DNA of 64,000 bases from Gnetum montanum (lineage: Eukaryota; Streptophyta; Gnetopsida; Gnetales; Gnetaceae), in NCBI GenBank assembly GCA_015680685.1, contig MNCI01000003.1:371149-435148 (forward strand). Direction: 5' to 3'. Numbering within the stretch: position 1 is the first letter of the stretch; each line of letters begins with the position of its first letter. A program made the translations under genes and the position numbers. This document shows, one piece after another, positions 46,096-58,282 of this stretch. The notes beneath the pieces are model-generated. The model was not told the origin of the DNA. It did no database searches and saw only the letters and a program-made list of their open reading frames with translations.

Positions 46096-47020
46096 GGATA
46101 AAGTGTCAAAATGTCACGTTAATGGGCCCTTTTTGACATGGCCTCATCAATAGGCCCTTGTTGACACAACCCCATCTACATGGTGTTGCCCCATTGATGG
46201 GGTTGCATTGATGTAGTGTTTGCTGCATTTATGGGGCTCCATAAATGTAGATCCATAATAAAGTCAATAAATACATGCTCACTAGGCATGTTTAAGGGAA
46301 GTCAATTCATAATTGTAATAGAGCTCTGTTAGTTTTGTCATTTGAGAGTTAGAATATTTCTCTGAGTGCCTATAATAAGAGTCAGAAAGTGTACAAATCT
46401 TTATTTAAGGATTGATGTACCTAAGAATACTAGAGTAAATAGTAATAAAGATGAGCCTTTTGATTAAACCTTGCAAAATTTGGAATAGATTAATGATTTA
46501 TTTCTGCATTTACTATTTTCATTAATTATATAATTAATTAAGCTAAACTAAACTTCAATTAATTATTTAATTAATTAAGCTAAATAGACTAAACACATAA
46601 GTATGTCCACTTCGAGGATAGCATACAAGACTTGGTAATCCTAGCAGCACTTAATGCTTGGTAGCCTAGTAGTGTTGTATGCGTTTAGGATGTGTACAAA
46701 AATTACACTAGATGCTTATGTTAGGATTAGTTAGAGATCAATTAATTAGTTAAACTAGCTATTAAATTACTTCATTTCTCTATTTTTAGCATTAGGAACA
46801 TAAATCATAAAATAATAAAAATCATATGCCTTGATTACACTAAACCATACCTTTGTACATCACAAGTGTAATTGGGAAGACAACGAATGACTATTAGGGT
46901 ATGTTCACTTCCTAGAAGCTAGTGTATTGGAAGACATAGAGTCCACAAAATTTGACTAGATCATGTGTGAACACTTAGTAATTCATATGGTTGAGCTTAG
47001 GGGTACTTGACTGCTCATCA
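46096..47020 (+). repeat. 3' LTR of element C
   Basis: 925 bases ending TGCTCATCA. Matches 34272-35199 with frequent substitutions. The TATA box has changed to AATAAATA (46266-46273). CCCCATTGATGGGG lies at 46189-46202. Confidence 0.87.
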
Positions 47021-47709
47021 GTTAGGTTAGTTAAGTTCTTTATCCTTACACATTCTCACAATCAAATCCTTTTGTGTGCCCTATCGATGACATTCAATTG
47101 TGTGCATCTCCACAACATTTTTTAACAAAATCCTCTTTTTTGTTGTTGTGAATTCATTAACCCACGTCAAGTATTTCATCACATTTTGATTTTTAAAAAA
47201 TTTAGTGATGGACCGCTTATCCATTTCACCCCATTTTTTAATCTTCTTGCTAATACTATTTAAGGAATCAATCCACCATAACCACAACCGAGCCAAGTGT
47301 AACTACCAATGAGACAAGGTACCTAAAAGCTATCTATTACACATTGCATAATAATCTATAATTTTCTTTATTATAGTGGGAAGCATGGACTAGAAGCAAT
47401 ACTATCTTCACCAAAGAATAAGCAGCAACACCATGCAACGAGGATCCTTCATGATCATTGAATTTTCTCCCTCGCTCTTCATCTACCAGAGAAGTTGGAT
47501 GATAGTTTTGGCTAGGGTGTTCAATTCTGTTATCATGAACATCCAATTTTATAAAGATTGTAAACAAATACACTTGGGTGCTTAGAGTCTATCTATTTCA
47601 TCTGAGTTAGTTTGCATATTAGTCAATAATCCCATACCTCCCCAATATTTTGTAAGGGACTTTTCCTCTTGTTCACTCAAGAATGAGTTTTCATTGAGTC
47701 ATGGGAGTA
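47021..47709 (+). other. Remaining 3' segment of element B, with PPT
   Basis: Begins with GTTAG, the right copy of the C target duplication. It continues B's 3' noncoding part. The block around 47375-47560 matches the start and end of the third-frame region of A and D, without the long frame found in C. CATGGGAGTA at 47700-47709 is the polypurine tract. Minus-strand open stretches (47081-47573) are chance. Confidence 0.6.
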
Positions 47710-48611
47710 TGTTGAAGTGTAGTTTGTTTGGCTCCAATATTCCTTGATATCAAATACCTAATATTGGGGGCCATAAAGTGATGTTGGACATATGATATCA
47801 TAGAATGTATGCTAGCTTATAAATATAGCACTTAGACACACAGTTTGGGCATAATTTTTATCATAGCATAGTAGAGCTCTTGTAGTTTCTTTTCTATAGA
47901 GTTAGAATATTTTCCAAAGTGCCCGTAGTTAGAATATTTTCTAGTGTGCCCGCAGTGGAAGTCATTGAGTGTACATATCTTTATTCAAGCACTATTATAC
48001 CTAAGCACAATAATGTGTGCAGCAATAAAGACAAGCTTTCTAATAAACCGTATAGCACCTTGGCTAGATTAATTATTTTATTTATGCATTTAATGCTTTA
48101 TGAAATTTTATTTAATGCTATCAAGTAATGAAGCTAAATTAGGCTAAGCTAAGTTAGCTAAGTTAAATAGTAATAAATTAAGCATATAAGTACAACTGCT
48201 TCGAGCATGCACATGACACTTGGTAATCCTAGCAATGCTTAATGTTTAATAACCTAGTAGCATTATATATGTTCACGATGTGTATGGAAAGTGGGATCGG
48301 ATACTTATGTCAGAATTAGTTAGAGATTAATGAGTTAGTTAGATTAAATTAGCCATTAAATTATTTAATTCCTTTATTTTAAGCATCAAGAACATAAAAC
48401 ATAAAAAATGATAAAAATCAAATGCCTTAGTTGCACTTAACCATAACTTTTCATTTCATAAGTGTAACTAGGAAGACAATGATTGTAACAATTAGATTTT
48501 AGTTCCTAGAACCAATGTACTTGAAGACTTAAGGTCTACGAAATTTGACCAGATTGTGCATGAATGCTTGTGATTCGTATGGTTGAGCATAGGGGTATTT
48601 GCCACTCATGA
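47710..48611 (+). repeat. 3' LTR of element B
   Basis: About 902 bases from TGTTGAAGTG to a decayed CTCATGA. GATATC-like sites lie near 47745-47800 and a TATAAATA box at 47818-47825. A short CCC(A)GTAGTTAGAATATTTTC duplication (47923-47953) lengthens it relative to the 5' LTR. Confidence 0.85.
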
Positions 48612-49299
48612 AGCCTCATGCAATTTTTTTAAATTGTTGTAGATTATCTTGACAATTAAATTTTTCCATTTCCTAACCTATAAGTATATTTAAAATACTT
48701 GTTCACATTGCCTTTAACAATGTAAACCAAACATAATTGAAAATAATTTTAAAACTTGAGAAATAAATAAAAGAATACATAACTAAATAGAATCAAACTT
48801 GTTAGTGTAATAGAATTGCATAGATCATAGGTGAATATATAATATGTATTATGACATAATTACAAAGATTATAAGTGGATATGTAGCATATTCAGTAGTG
48901 CATGAAATAATCATTGAAGCTATACATTATAAAAATTTAGAGATCATGAAATATAAATCTTACAAAAATCAAAATTTTAAAATAATGATTATAGAATGTC
49001 AATTAGAGAAATCCAACTCTTTGAAAAACTTAAAAAACCAAAAAATGAAATGAACCAAGATTAGAGAAAAGAAAAGAAATCTATACATTTGAATCTCAAA
49101 AAATAATCTACATGAAAACAAAAAACATAGCTTATCATATCTTTCAGGTGAGAGAATTGCACAAATCCTAAGCAAATATATAGTCTATTTTATGATTATT
49201 TATAGTGTGATTGAACTACAACATGATTGTAGGGGATATCATTCAAAAATTAGGAGTAGCCTATAGCTATTAGTCAATTAATCAAACAAATAATCTATA
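48612..49299. other. AT-rich DNA between elements B and D
   Basis: No gene recognised. A 69-codon Lys/Ile-rich open stretch (48844-49053) is probably chance in AT-rich DNA. Confidence 0.5.
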
Positions 49300-49304
49300 A
49301 AGAT
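49300..49304. repeat. Target-site duplication AAGAT, left copy (element D)
   Basis: Exactly repeated at 59099-59103. Confidence 0.85.
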
Positions 49305-50145
49305 TGATAAATGGCAAGGTACCACTATGCCCAACCATAGGAATCACTAAGGTGTTACATGCAATCTAGTCAAATTCCGTGGGCCTATAGTTAGCTAATG
49401 CACTAGCTCTTCTAGGAAGTGAAATGGACATTAAGAACATTTGTTGTCTTTCCAACTACACTTGTGAGGTCCAAGGGTCTGGTCTAAGTGAAATTAAGGT
49501 ATAATTTTTCTTACTTTATATTTTATAGATTTGATTAACTACAACAAGAATGAAGAGTAGAGTAATTTAAAATCTAACTTATTTACTACCTATCTAGCCT
49601 AACACAAGTAACCATCCCACTTTTTTAAAAACATATAGCACTACTAGGCTACCAAACGTTAGGTGTTGCTGGGTTACCAAGTACTATATGAATGCTCAAA
49701 GTGGTCATGCTTGTGTTCATTAACAACTGGAAATAAATTGCTTAATTCAAATGCATTAAAGTGAAGATCAAGAAAGTAAAATGCATTAAAGAAAATATTA
49801 ATATATTCGTAGTGTTGTAAGGATTGTCAAAAGAGTTCATTTTATTCTTGTCACACTACTATGCTCAGGTATACCAGTGCTCAAAAAAAGAATCGTACAC
49901 ACTTAGACTCCTTCTACGACCACTCTAAAAATATTCTAGCTTTGAGGAAAATAAATAGCAAGAGATTTTCTACTCTGACTAAGAATGATCAAAAACTGAT
50001 TATGAAAACTGGAGCCCAGGTGTAATATTTATAGGCCTAGAGTATATACTCCAATGTTGCATACGTGATGTTGCATCAAGACCTTGGCATTGCGTACATG
50101 ACATTGCATACGAGACATTGTAGCAAATGTAAATGTAATTCATCA
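49305..50145 (-). repeat. 3' LTR of element D
   Basis: 841 bases; on the minus strand it starts TGATGAATT (50145) and ends TTTATCA (49305). TATA box (TATTTATA on the plus strand) at 50026-50033. The U3 array here is of GATGTTGCATACGTGATG type. Confidence 0.88.
50026..50145 (-). promoter_or_regulatory. LTR promoter of element D with ACGT-type array
   Basis: Between the LTR start and the TATA box, plus-strand words ATGTTGCATACGTGATGTTG, TTGCGTACATGACATTGC and ATACGAGACATTG form a degenerate repeat. In the other LTR (59041-59075) the words are GATGTCACGTATGTGATGTC and TTGACATC. This corresponds in position to the GATATC arrays of A. Confidence 0.5.
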
Positions 50146-52160
50146 TACCCCCATGACTAAATGAAAACTTGTTCTCGAGTGTAGAAGGGGAGGAACAAGT
50201 TCTTTTCAAAATATTGGATAGGTATGGGATTATTGACTACATACAAACTGACTCAATTGAAACAACAAACTCTAAGTATCCCAACTGTATGGAATTATAA
50301 TTTTTGCAAAATTAGGTGTTCATGATAAGAGAAGTAGACACCCTAGATAACACTAACATCCAACACCTCTTGGTAGCAGAAGAATGAGAGGGAGTGAAAG
50401 AAAAGATCCAATAATCATGAACGGTCCTCATTGTGTGGCATTGCTACATCATCCTTGGTGAAGATAGTCCTACTTCCAGTCCATGCTTCTCATTACAATC
50501 ACAACAAAATCATGAATTAGTATGTAATGTGCAACACATAGTGGTTAAATGCCTTATTTCGTCAGTGGTTACACTTGGCTAAGTTGTGATTATGGTAGAT
50601 TGGTTTCTTCAATAGTGTTAGAAGGAAGGCCAACAAATAGGGTAAAATAGACAAGCAGTCCATTAAATTGAAAAATGTTTAACTTAAGGAAATATTTGAA
50701 GAGGGTATACGAATTCACAATAATGAAAAGGAAAGTTCACTAAAAACTATTGTGAAGATGTACATAATTAGATATCATTAATGGGGTAAACAAAAGGAAT
50801 TTGATTGTAAAAGTGTCTAAGGGTAATGAACTTAACTAACCAACCAAAAGATATACAAGTGGATCCTCCTCAAAGAAGGCACAGGTCTTTTATGCCCTTG
50901 CATAAATTCAAACCAAAGAGTTCGTGGGATCCATGGATGATTAATGGTTACAGAAGGATAAGTACAAAAACCCAAAAGAAACTAGCTAAGAATTTTGACA
51001 CATCAAACCAAAACATGAAATCGGTAGTGAGGTGAGCTATGGAAAGCATAGATGGATAAGAGAGAGTGGAATGGAGTTCTTAATTACAATCACATGAAGT
51101 CCCTTATGGATTTTTTGGTTAAATGAATTGATAGAATCCATTCTTAGTCCAGACCAAAACCAACTATGTTTAGTGACTTTGCATGGACATTCTAAGACCA
51201 ATCCATCCCCTGAGGCACAAGAGTGCTCCCATAGCACAACCACCATTCCTTATTAGAGAAGAAGTAGGAAGTGAGGAAGGGCCTTAGTTAGAGGGGACTA
51301 GTCCCATAACTAGTGCTTGTAGCTCGTTTATTCTATCTAAGGGATGTGCTTTGAATTTCCATTATTTTTTTTGAAATGGGAATCACATAATGCAAAGATA
51401 CATGTATTTATTTTATCCAAGGGATGTGCTTTGAATTCTCATCTCTCTCTCTTTCTCTCTATCTCTCTCTTTTATGAGAGCCACACCATTCAAGGATGTA
51501 TTCAACTTCCTTTTATTGATTGGTACAAAATGGTAAGAAATTTATTAAAATACACATGTGCCCAAGGAAATAGAAAAGCATAAAGAATACTGAATCCTTT
51601 TAAAGCCACACCCTGTTCAAAGTTTTGAATCCTTCCCAATTCTGAAAACTACCAAAGTCAAATTTATTTAAGTTTTATTAATGGAAAAGGCACTACACTT
51701 TTCCAAAATAAGAAAAACCATAGAGTTTGTATATGGGTGGATGTTGTGGACTCATTGCCTATTGCATGAAAAAAACAACCATGTCCTAATCATCAGTAAT
51801 GAAATTCAAAGTTAGAAATCAAACACCAACAATCAAATAACAAAAATAATACATACCACCATCAAGTAATGCATTACCAATGTACCTAGCACTTATTAAC
51901 AAAAAGTTAGAAAATCACACCCAATAAAAGAAAATATAAAATAAAGTGTAAAATATTCAATAAATAGTAAATGTACTAACAATGGTATAAAACAAAAATT
52001 AGAAAAGATTAATAACATAAAAAAAAGATGTAAAATAAAGAACATGTAAAACAAAAAATGTGTAGAACAAAAGAGTTTGAAAAACAAAGGAGCCACTTTG
52101 TATGGTTAGCATGAGTGGCAATCTCCCCCATGACTAAGTTAAAAGGAGGAGATCTGAAAT
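50146..52160 (-). other. 3' segment of element D
   Basis: Polypurine tract at 50146-50155 (complement of TACCCCCATG). It shares blocks with A-C, and the third-frame region is reduced to remnants near 50330-50510. A CT-rich simple repeat lies at 51440-51475. No gene. Confidence 0.6.
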
Positions 52161-53420
52161 ATAGAGTGTGGTTGTCCAGTGGATGAGGTTCTTGTCATGT
52201 TAGTTGGTGTATGCTCATGCAAAGGTTTAATTTGTTAGATGTTGACTAGCTGTTTCTTTTTTGGGCTCTCAAGTTTATAGATAATCATGCCCCCTAAAGG
52301 AAAAGTTTCATAAATGATGTAAGGTGCTTCCCACAACCTTTGAAACTTAGTTTGTTGAGGTACGTGTGTGGGGTTCTAGTAGAGAACCTTATCTCCTAGT
52401 TGAAATTTAACTCTTTTGATTTTTAGGTCATGACACTTTTTATTATAGGCCTTATGCAACTTGTTAGATGATAAGGCTACTAATCAATTTTTGTCTAGTA
52501 GATTAAGGTTCATTAGTCTTTCTTTTTGGGCTAGACTCAAGTCAAGGTCAAGGTCACAAGCCATTGAAAGTGTACAAAGTTCAAATTGAATAGGAAGTGT
52601 TGGTAATTTTCTGTACATAAGCTCATAGGGTGAGTAACCTATAGGAAGTTTCCAAGTTGAGTGGTAGGCCGAAAGGGCATCATTGATTTTTGTGCTCCAG
52701 TCCTTTCTATACTTGTTAACAGTTCTTGTTAGTATCTTTGTGATTTTCCTATTGGTAACCTCAACTTGATCATTAGCTTGGGGATGGTAAGGTGCTATGA
52801 GTTTATGTTTAACCTCAAAGAGTTACATGAGCTTTCAAAAAGTAGTGCCTATAAGGTAAGTTCCATTGTTAGAAATTAATGCATGTAGCACACCAAACCT
52901 ATTTATAACATTTTTTTGTACAAAGCAAGCAATAGTAGAGGATGTATAGTCAATGATAACCACTATTTCTACCCATTTTGTACAATAGTCAACAATGACT
53001 ATGATGTACACCTTTCCATTTGACATGAGCATGATGGAACCCATGAAGTCAATGCCCTAAATGTCAAAGGGTGGTTCCAATGGTTAAATCCATTATTGAG
53101 GTTCCTCCATTCGAGTAGTCATTCCATCATCTTGTTGGCATTGGTCACAAGAGCGGACATAATGGTGAGCATATTTGAAGAGTGTTGGCTAGTAGTACCC
53201 TACCATTAGGATTTTAATGGTCATGCGTCTCCCAACATAGTGTCCTCCATAAAGACCTTCATGAGCATCTTGGATAATGCATAGTTGATTGGTATCAAGG
53301 ATACACCAACGAACCAGGCCATTGACACACACCTTGTAGAGGTGTTCATTAATCTTCATGAAGTGCTTTACCTACTGAAGAAACTATTGTTTCTTCTAGT
53401 AGTCCAACCCTTGTGGCATC
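52161..53420 (-). pseudogene. pol: Integrase of element D
   Basis: On the minus strand: FMKINEHLYKVCVNGLVRWC (near 53360-53300), a zinc-binding region with SCDQCQQD (near 53150-53125), GIDFMGSIMLMSNGK (53060-53010), VDYCTKW (52988), SNNGTYLIG (52870-52845), NDQVEVTNRKITKIL (52775-52735), LSAYHSTWKLPIGYSPYELM (52680-52620). The second catalytic Asp is Asn (family SDNGTH). First Asp and Glu remain. Several stops. Confidence 0.83.
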
Positions 53421-54960
53421 TCCTAAGTTAGAAGATAGGTGAGAATGACATCATACCATTGTGGCTCATTGGACATTTGTTTAGTTATAGCCCCAACAAA
53501 GAGGAGTTCATCAAGAAATGTATTAGATAATGGGCTTTCCTCATCTTTGTCATCCCATTGCAACCAAGACAAGTGATCAACAACCAAATTCTTAGTGCCC
53601 TTTCGATGTACAATCATGAGATCAAATTTCTACAAGATCACCAACTATCGTATGACATGGGGGCTCACCGTTGGATTGTTCATCATGAAGTGGATGGCAC
53701 TATGATCTATGTGCACAAATACCTTGTATCCAAGCACATAATGCTTGAAATTTTCAAGAGAAAATACCACTATCATTAATTCTTTTTCTATGATGGTGTA
53801 GTTTAGTTGTGCACCCACAATGCTTCGGCTAGTGTAGTGGATGTAGTATGGCTATTTCTTATCATCTAACTATGTCAACACTACTTGCAAGGCATAATTT
53901 GATGCATCCATCATGATATGAAATGGTTTGGACCAATCAGGTGCTTGTAGGATTGGAGTTTCTACAAGATTCTCTTTCAATTGCTGGAATGCTTTTTCAC
54001 ATTCTGCAGTCTAGACAAAGAAAGAATCTTTCTTTGTTAACTTGACCAACAATTTTGTGATCTTAGAGAAATTATCTATGAATCATTGGTAGTAGCCATA
54101 ATGTCTAAGGAATGATCGAACATCTTTAACTATATTTTGCTGATGGGTTATTTTCTTAGGCTTCACCTCAATTCTTTCTTGTGATATTTTATGCCCCAAT
54201 ACAATGCCCTTCTAGACCATGAGGTGACTTTTCTACTAATTGAGTCGCAAGTTAGTTTCAACACATCATTTTAGCACTTGCTCAATGTAGTCTAGGGCTT
54301 GCTCAAATGTAGCTCCATAGGTGGAGAAGTTATCCATCTGTTGTTGAAAAATGCTTAGGACTAGGCATTGGAATGTGACAGGAGCATTGCATAGACCAAA
54401 TGACATCTGGAAATATGAAAAAGTCCTCCAAGAACTTGTGAATGTTATCTTTGCTTGTTCTTATAGTGAAATTTGAATTTGGTTATAGCCACTATAACCA
54501 TCTAAAAAGCTATAGTAGCAATGCCCTGATATTGTGTCGAGCACCTAGTCAAAAAATGATAATGGAAAGTGATCCTTGAATGTTATCATATTTAGCAGTC
54601 TAAAATTGATGTAGACCTACCACTTGCCATCTTTCTTCGACACAATCACAAGTGGGCTAACCCACTTGCTATCCACAATGGGACAAATGAATCCTACCTT
54701 GAGGAGTTACTCAATTTTCTTCTTGACGATCTGCTTTAGTTTGGGGTTCAAATGCCTATGTGGCTATTGTTTTGGCTTTATGGACGAATCGGTGTAGATG
54801 CGATGCTGGCATATCCTAGGATCAATCCCTGTGAGTTTAGGATATGACCAGGAAGAATTTACTAATAATATTTTAACTACTTTCAACAACATCTTTTTTT
54901 TTTTGGAGTAAGTTTTGCATTAATTATATCCATCTTCCCATTTTTTTAAAAATACATATT
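53421..54960 (-). pseudogene. pol: Reverse transcriptase and RNase H of element D, active site broken
   Basis: On the minus strand: LDTISGHCYYSFLDGYSGYN (near 54540-54480), then FQQQMDNFSTYGATFEQALD (near 54350-54290), EGIVLGHKIS-like KGIVLGHKIS (near 54210-54180), SFLRHYGYYQ. Where A has QIGNGVKVFMDDFS, D lacks about nine codons before MDNFS, and the second Asp of the active site is Asn. RNase H: MMDASNYAL (near 53915), EKEL (near 53790), HIDHSAIHFMMNNPTVSP (53720-53665), then HRKGTKNLVVDHLSWLQW. Confidence 0.85.
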
Positions 54961-55870
54961 CCATTCTAGCTGGTAAAATTTTCAGGTCAAGGGGCTCTTG
55001 CTTGAATTTGTCAAGAATTTCCAACTCTACCAATGTGTATCTTCATTTGTATTATTAGAGAGTTGGTGATGAACCTACTCTAGTTCATCCATGCTTATGA
55101 CATATGCACGTGTCAGGCTCTTAATTGATTCTATGCATAATGTGTTGCTTTTAGAATTAGTGGTCAACCATTGGGTGTCCTCTTGTTTTATGGCTACTAC
55201 GTACAAACACCTTTGAATTTCTACTTCTAGTGCATATTATTTGCATGTAGAAATAGATGCTTGATTTATAGCCCATAGTTTATGCACACAATTGCACCTG
55301 CTATCACTCTATGTGATGCATGGAACTTTGTTCTTCTTGATCTTTCCAAATGTATTTTCTTTAAATATCTTCAAGGAAAGATCTTTGATGTCCATTCTTG
55401 CATCGATGATGCTTAGCCATGCCCTTCCCATGATGATTGAGAAATCCCCTTTGTAGTTCTCCACTATGATTACCAGGAAATTAGTAGGATAAGACCACCT
55501 ATAGACAGTGATCACCAGTCTCAATGGAACAGTGATGGACTGGTCTACCAATTCTAATCTTATGTTGCTATTCTTTAAAGGAGGTAGGTTCTAAGTAGTG
55601 TACATCTCATGAGAAATTAAATTAATGCTAGAACCTAAATCAAGATGGGCATTTCATGGTTCATTCCCAATAATTTGCAAATAAATTAGAGGACTTTCAA
55701 GATCAGCTAATTTCCTATGAAGGTTTGCTACATGGATCCAATTGAACACATTATGAGTGAGCATTAAAGTATGGACCCTTGGTAGAGTTTGGTTTAGAGG
55801 AGGTTTGAAGGAATTGGATATAGAGGAGTGAGAGGCAGGAGTAGGGTTATCAACCATAGGTGTAGGAGAA
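54961..55870 (-). pseudogene. pol: Protease and linker of element D
   Basis: The open stretch 55857-55654 ends in LESPLIYLQIIGNEP and leads to the protease site (about 55650-55610). VDQSITVPLRLV..VYRWSYP and IIMGRAWLSIIDARMDIKDL lie in the open stretch 55551-55309. The linker with the YAFLKNGK-equivalent segment follows toward 54960. At least one frameshift separates the pieces. Confidence 0.75.
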
Positions 55871-55949
55871 GGCTTAGGTGGACTACAAGGTTGAAAGAAA
55901 GGTCTTTTTTTTTATCACACATTTGACCACTTCGATTGATGATTTAGTT

Positions 55950-58123
55950 ACAAATTAACAATGCACGTAGTGTTGCATTGTTGTGATTGGGCTAGTAGTT
56001 CATCCTGCATAGGTGGAGTAGGCAGTAGATGTGTAGGTGGAGGAGGAGCATGTGCAAGGACAAGAGGAGTATAAGGGTAAGAGTTGGTATCCTTTATTTC
56101 ATGTGGTGAATGAGCTCGATAATAGTTTGAAGGATGGTAGTGAGGTTGGAAATTAGAGACATGACTGGAGGAGTCACGTGGAGACATGGGTTGTTGAACA
56201 TAATAACCATAGGTAAGGGTATTGTTTCCTTGGAAGTGTTAGCATCCATGATTGGGGTTGTTTGTCACTATTGATACTGTTCATACATTTACGATGGAGC
56301 TCCACTTGGATAATAAGGTTATTGCTAGTGGAACTGCCTGAGATTACCTTGAGGATAAGGTAACATTCTAGATGTTTACCTTTGTGTAAGTCATGGATGT
56401 AAGGCATACACCCTGGACTCCTATAGATGTGACACAATGGAGCAACATCCCTTAGGATGTTCGTATTGATAGATATTACATCCATGATCATCATCTTATT
56501 TACTATCTACAACCTCTTCTATTATAGCAATTTTGTCCTTACCTTTGTGATATGCACATTCAACTTCCTTGCACCTCTTGCGCTCACACTTACTACTTGG
56601 TTCTTTGGACTCTTTAGTGATTTTAAAAACAGCTTGGAATCTATTATCCATTGAGTCCCTTAACTAATCAACCTTTGCTGTAAGTTTAGATTGGAATTGT
56701 TAGAGTGGCAAGGTTTTCTTATGCACCCCCTCATCAAATATGGACTCATCCTCACTATCGTAGAATCAAACCTCCCTCTTATGGATGGAAGGATCATGGT
56801 TGTACTCTTCTACCCTTTCTCTTTTTCTTAGTTCTCCCTCCTCTTTAGCTACCTACTTTATTAATCTTTGTATCTATTGGGCACTTAGTTCTAACAATCA
56901 CCCTTGGGCATTGACACCAAGGGTTTTCCTCATTTCATTATGAAATCCATCTATAATGTGGCAAAGTTGAACCAATTGAGAATAACTATGGCTAGGAAAT
57001 TTATGCATCAAGACATAGTATCAGTTAATGACAACATCCAAGGGTTTGTGTGTTCCTTGTTTCTACCCTTGAATTTGCTTCCTTAAGTTGGACACTTTGG
57101 AGTATGTTTGATACTTATCATTGAACAACTCAAGCATGGTATTCCATTGTTTGATAGATTTTAGCTCTAAGGATTGATACCAGTTTTTTGCTTCCTTGAT
57201 GAGTGTCCTGGGGAACAACTTCAATTTCTGCCACTTTTTCTCTATGTTTTGCAAGGCACATGCATCTTGAAAAGCTTGAAGATGATTTTGGGGATCAAAG
57301 CTATATCCTCCTTCAAATCGAGAAATATTGTTCATGTCTAACTATTTGATCTGCTTCTCTTTCACATGCCTTATTGGAATTTTGGCTACCTCTACGATGT
57401 TAAGTATACTTTAGGTAGCAAATAGAGGCTCATCAAGGCCTTGATCATGGTTCCTATGATGCCCTCTACTACACTTTCATTCATGGAAATGTGCCTCTCT
57501 TGAACATCTACACCCTTGATCTTGTCTATCCTGATGCTCCCTTTGGTTATTTTGGTCCTGTTGGTCATTTTGTTTATTTTGATCATGTCCATCATGGTCT
57601 CACCTTCTACAGTCATGGTCAGAGCCAAAAGAAGAGGAAGATGATGAAGGAAAAGAGGAAGGAGAGCCAACATCATCATGATGCCTACTTTCACCTCTTT
57701 GGCGATCACAACCACAATCATGATCTTGCTTCTTATTTGCTTCTCTATCTTGACTTGCACCTCTAGATCCTTCTTTGTCATTGGATCCCTTATTACCAAA
57801 GTCATGATTGTAAACTATGGAATGCAAGTTCTGGTTTTGACCTCCATGGCATTAGAATCTTCCACAATATACTCCCCATGATGGTTATGAAGACCACATT
57901 GTGCAAGCATTTGATAGAGCATTACAAGAGTAGCATGATTGGATGGCAACACAATGTTGTCCTCCATATCATGCCATCATAGTTTTTCATCCTGGTGTAG
58001 GATGAAGGTGAAGTTTGGCACATACTCATTAGGATGAGTATATATAATTTGATACTATTGAGGCTTTGGTGGATAAACTTTATCAGTCTTGGGTAGAAAA
58101 GCACTCTTGTGAGATGAAGACAT
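55950..58123 (-). pseudogene. gag: Gag of element D
   Basis: Start at ATG 58123 (MSSSHKSAFLPKTDK), 141 bases inside the primer site. YVPNFTFILHQDEKL near 58025-57980; the His/Asp/Arg-rich and Ser-rich disordered segment (57830-57470); the gag core LDMNNISRFEGGYSFDPQNH (57342-57283) through FPRTLIKEAKNWYQSLE to ELFNDKYQTYSKVSNLRKQI (57130-57066) in one open frame of 90 codons; a knuckle CNIYQYEHPKGC near 56478-56445 (second Cys lost); Pro-rich tail (56187-55948). It has the best gag core of the window. Confidence 0.83.
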
Positions 58124-58263
58124 TTTTAGTTAGCGAATAAAAATCATAGTGTGCTCTGACAGTTATTGTAGTAATGGTAAAATAGGATATGACCCTAATG
58201 TTTGTTGCAACAATTTAAATACATTTCACTGGGTCCTAGATAGTGCATGAAACAACAAAAAAG

Positions 58264-58281
58264 TTCCTAGCAACAACACCA
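58264..58281 (-). other. Primer-binding site of element D
   Basis: The minus strand reads TGGTGTTGTTGCTAGGAAC one base after the LTR end. This is the TGGCGCCGTTGCC type of Athila elements (tRNA-Asp, from memory) with its CpG cytosines changed to T. Confidence 0.7.
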
Positions 58282-58282
58282 A

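Larger units (their letters stand above)
34272..47020 (+). mobile_element. Ty3/gypsy element C, nested in B, with a third reading frame
   Basis: 12,749 bases between LTRs of 928 and 925 bases whose U3 differs from A, B and D. Flanked by GTTGG/GTTAG. It carries gag, protease, RT with MDDFS, RNase H, an integrase with D, D and E, and, unlike the other copies, about 3 kb of a further decayed gene before the polypurine tract. It sits in the 3' segment of B, so it inserted after B. Confidence 0.88.
25949..48611 (+). mobile_element. Ty3/gypsy element B (Athila/Tat type) hosting element C
   Basis: The 5' LTR at 25949-26813 and 3' LTR at 47710-48611 match each other and differ from the A and C LTRs in U3. 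ATCCT before and AGCCT after are a probable 5-bp duplication with one change. Internal order: primer site, gag, protease, RT (palm deleted), RNase H, integrase, 3' segment. The 3' segment is split by the nested 12.7-kb element C (34272-47020) and resumes at 47021. Without C the element would be about 9.9 kb, the same as A and D. Confidence 0.85.

Noticed and set aside
51440-51475. CT-rich run as a CRISPR or regulatory array
   Set aside because: Simple-sequence repeat without spacers, in a plant retroelement.
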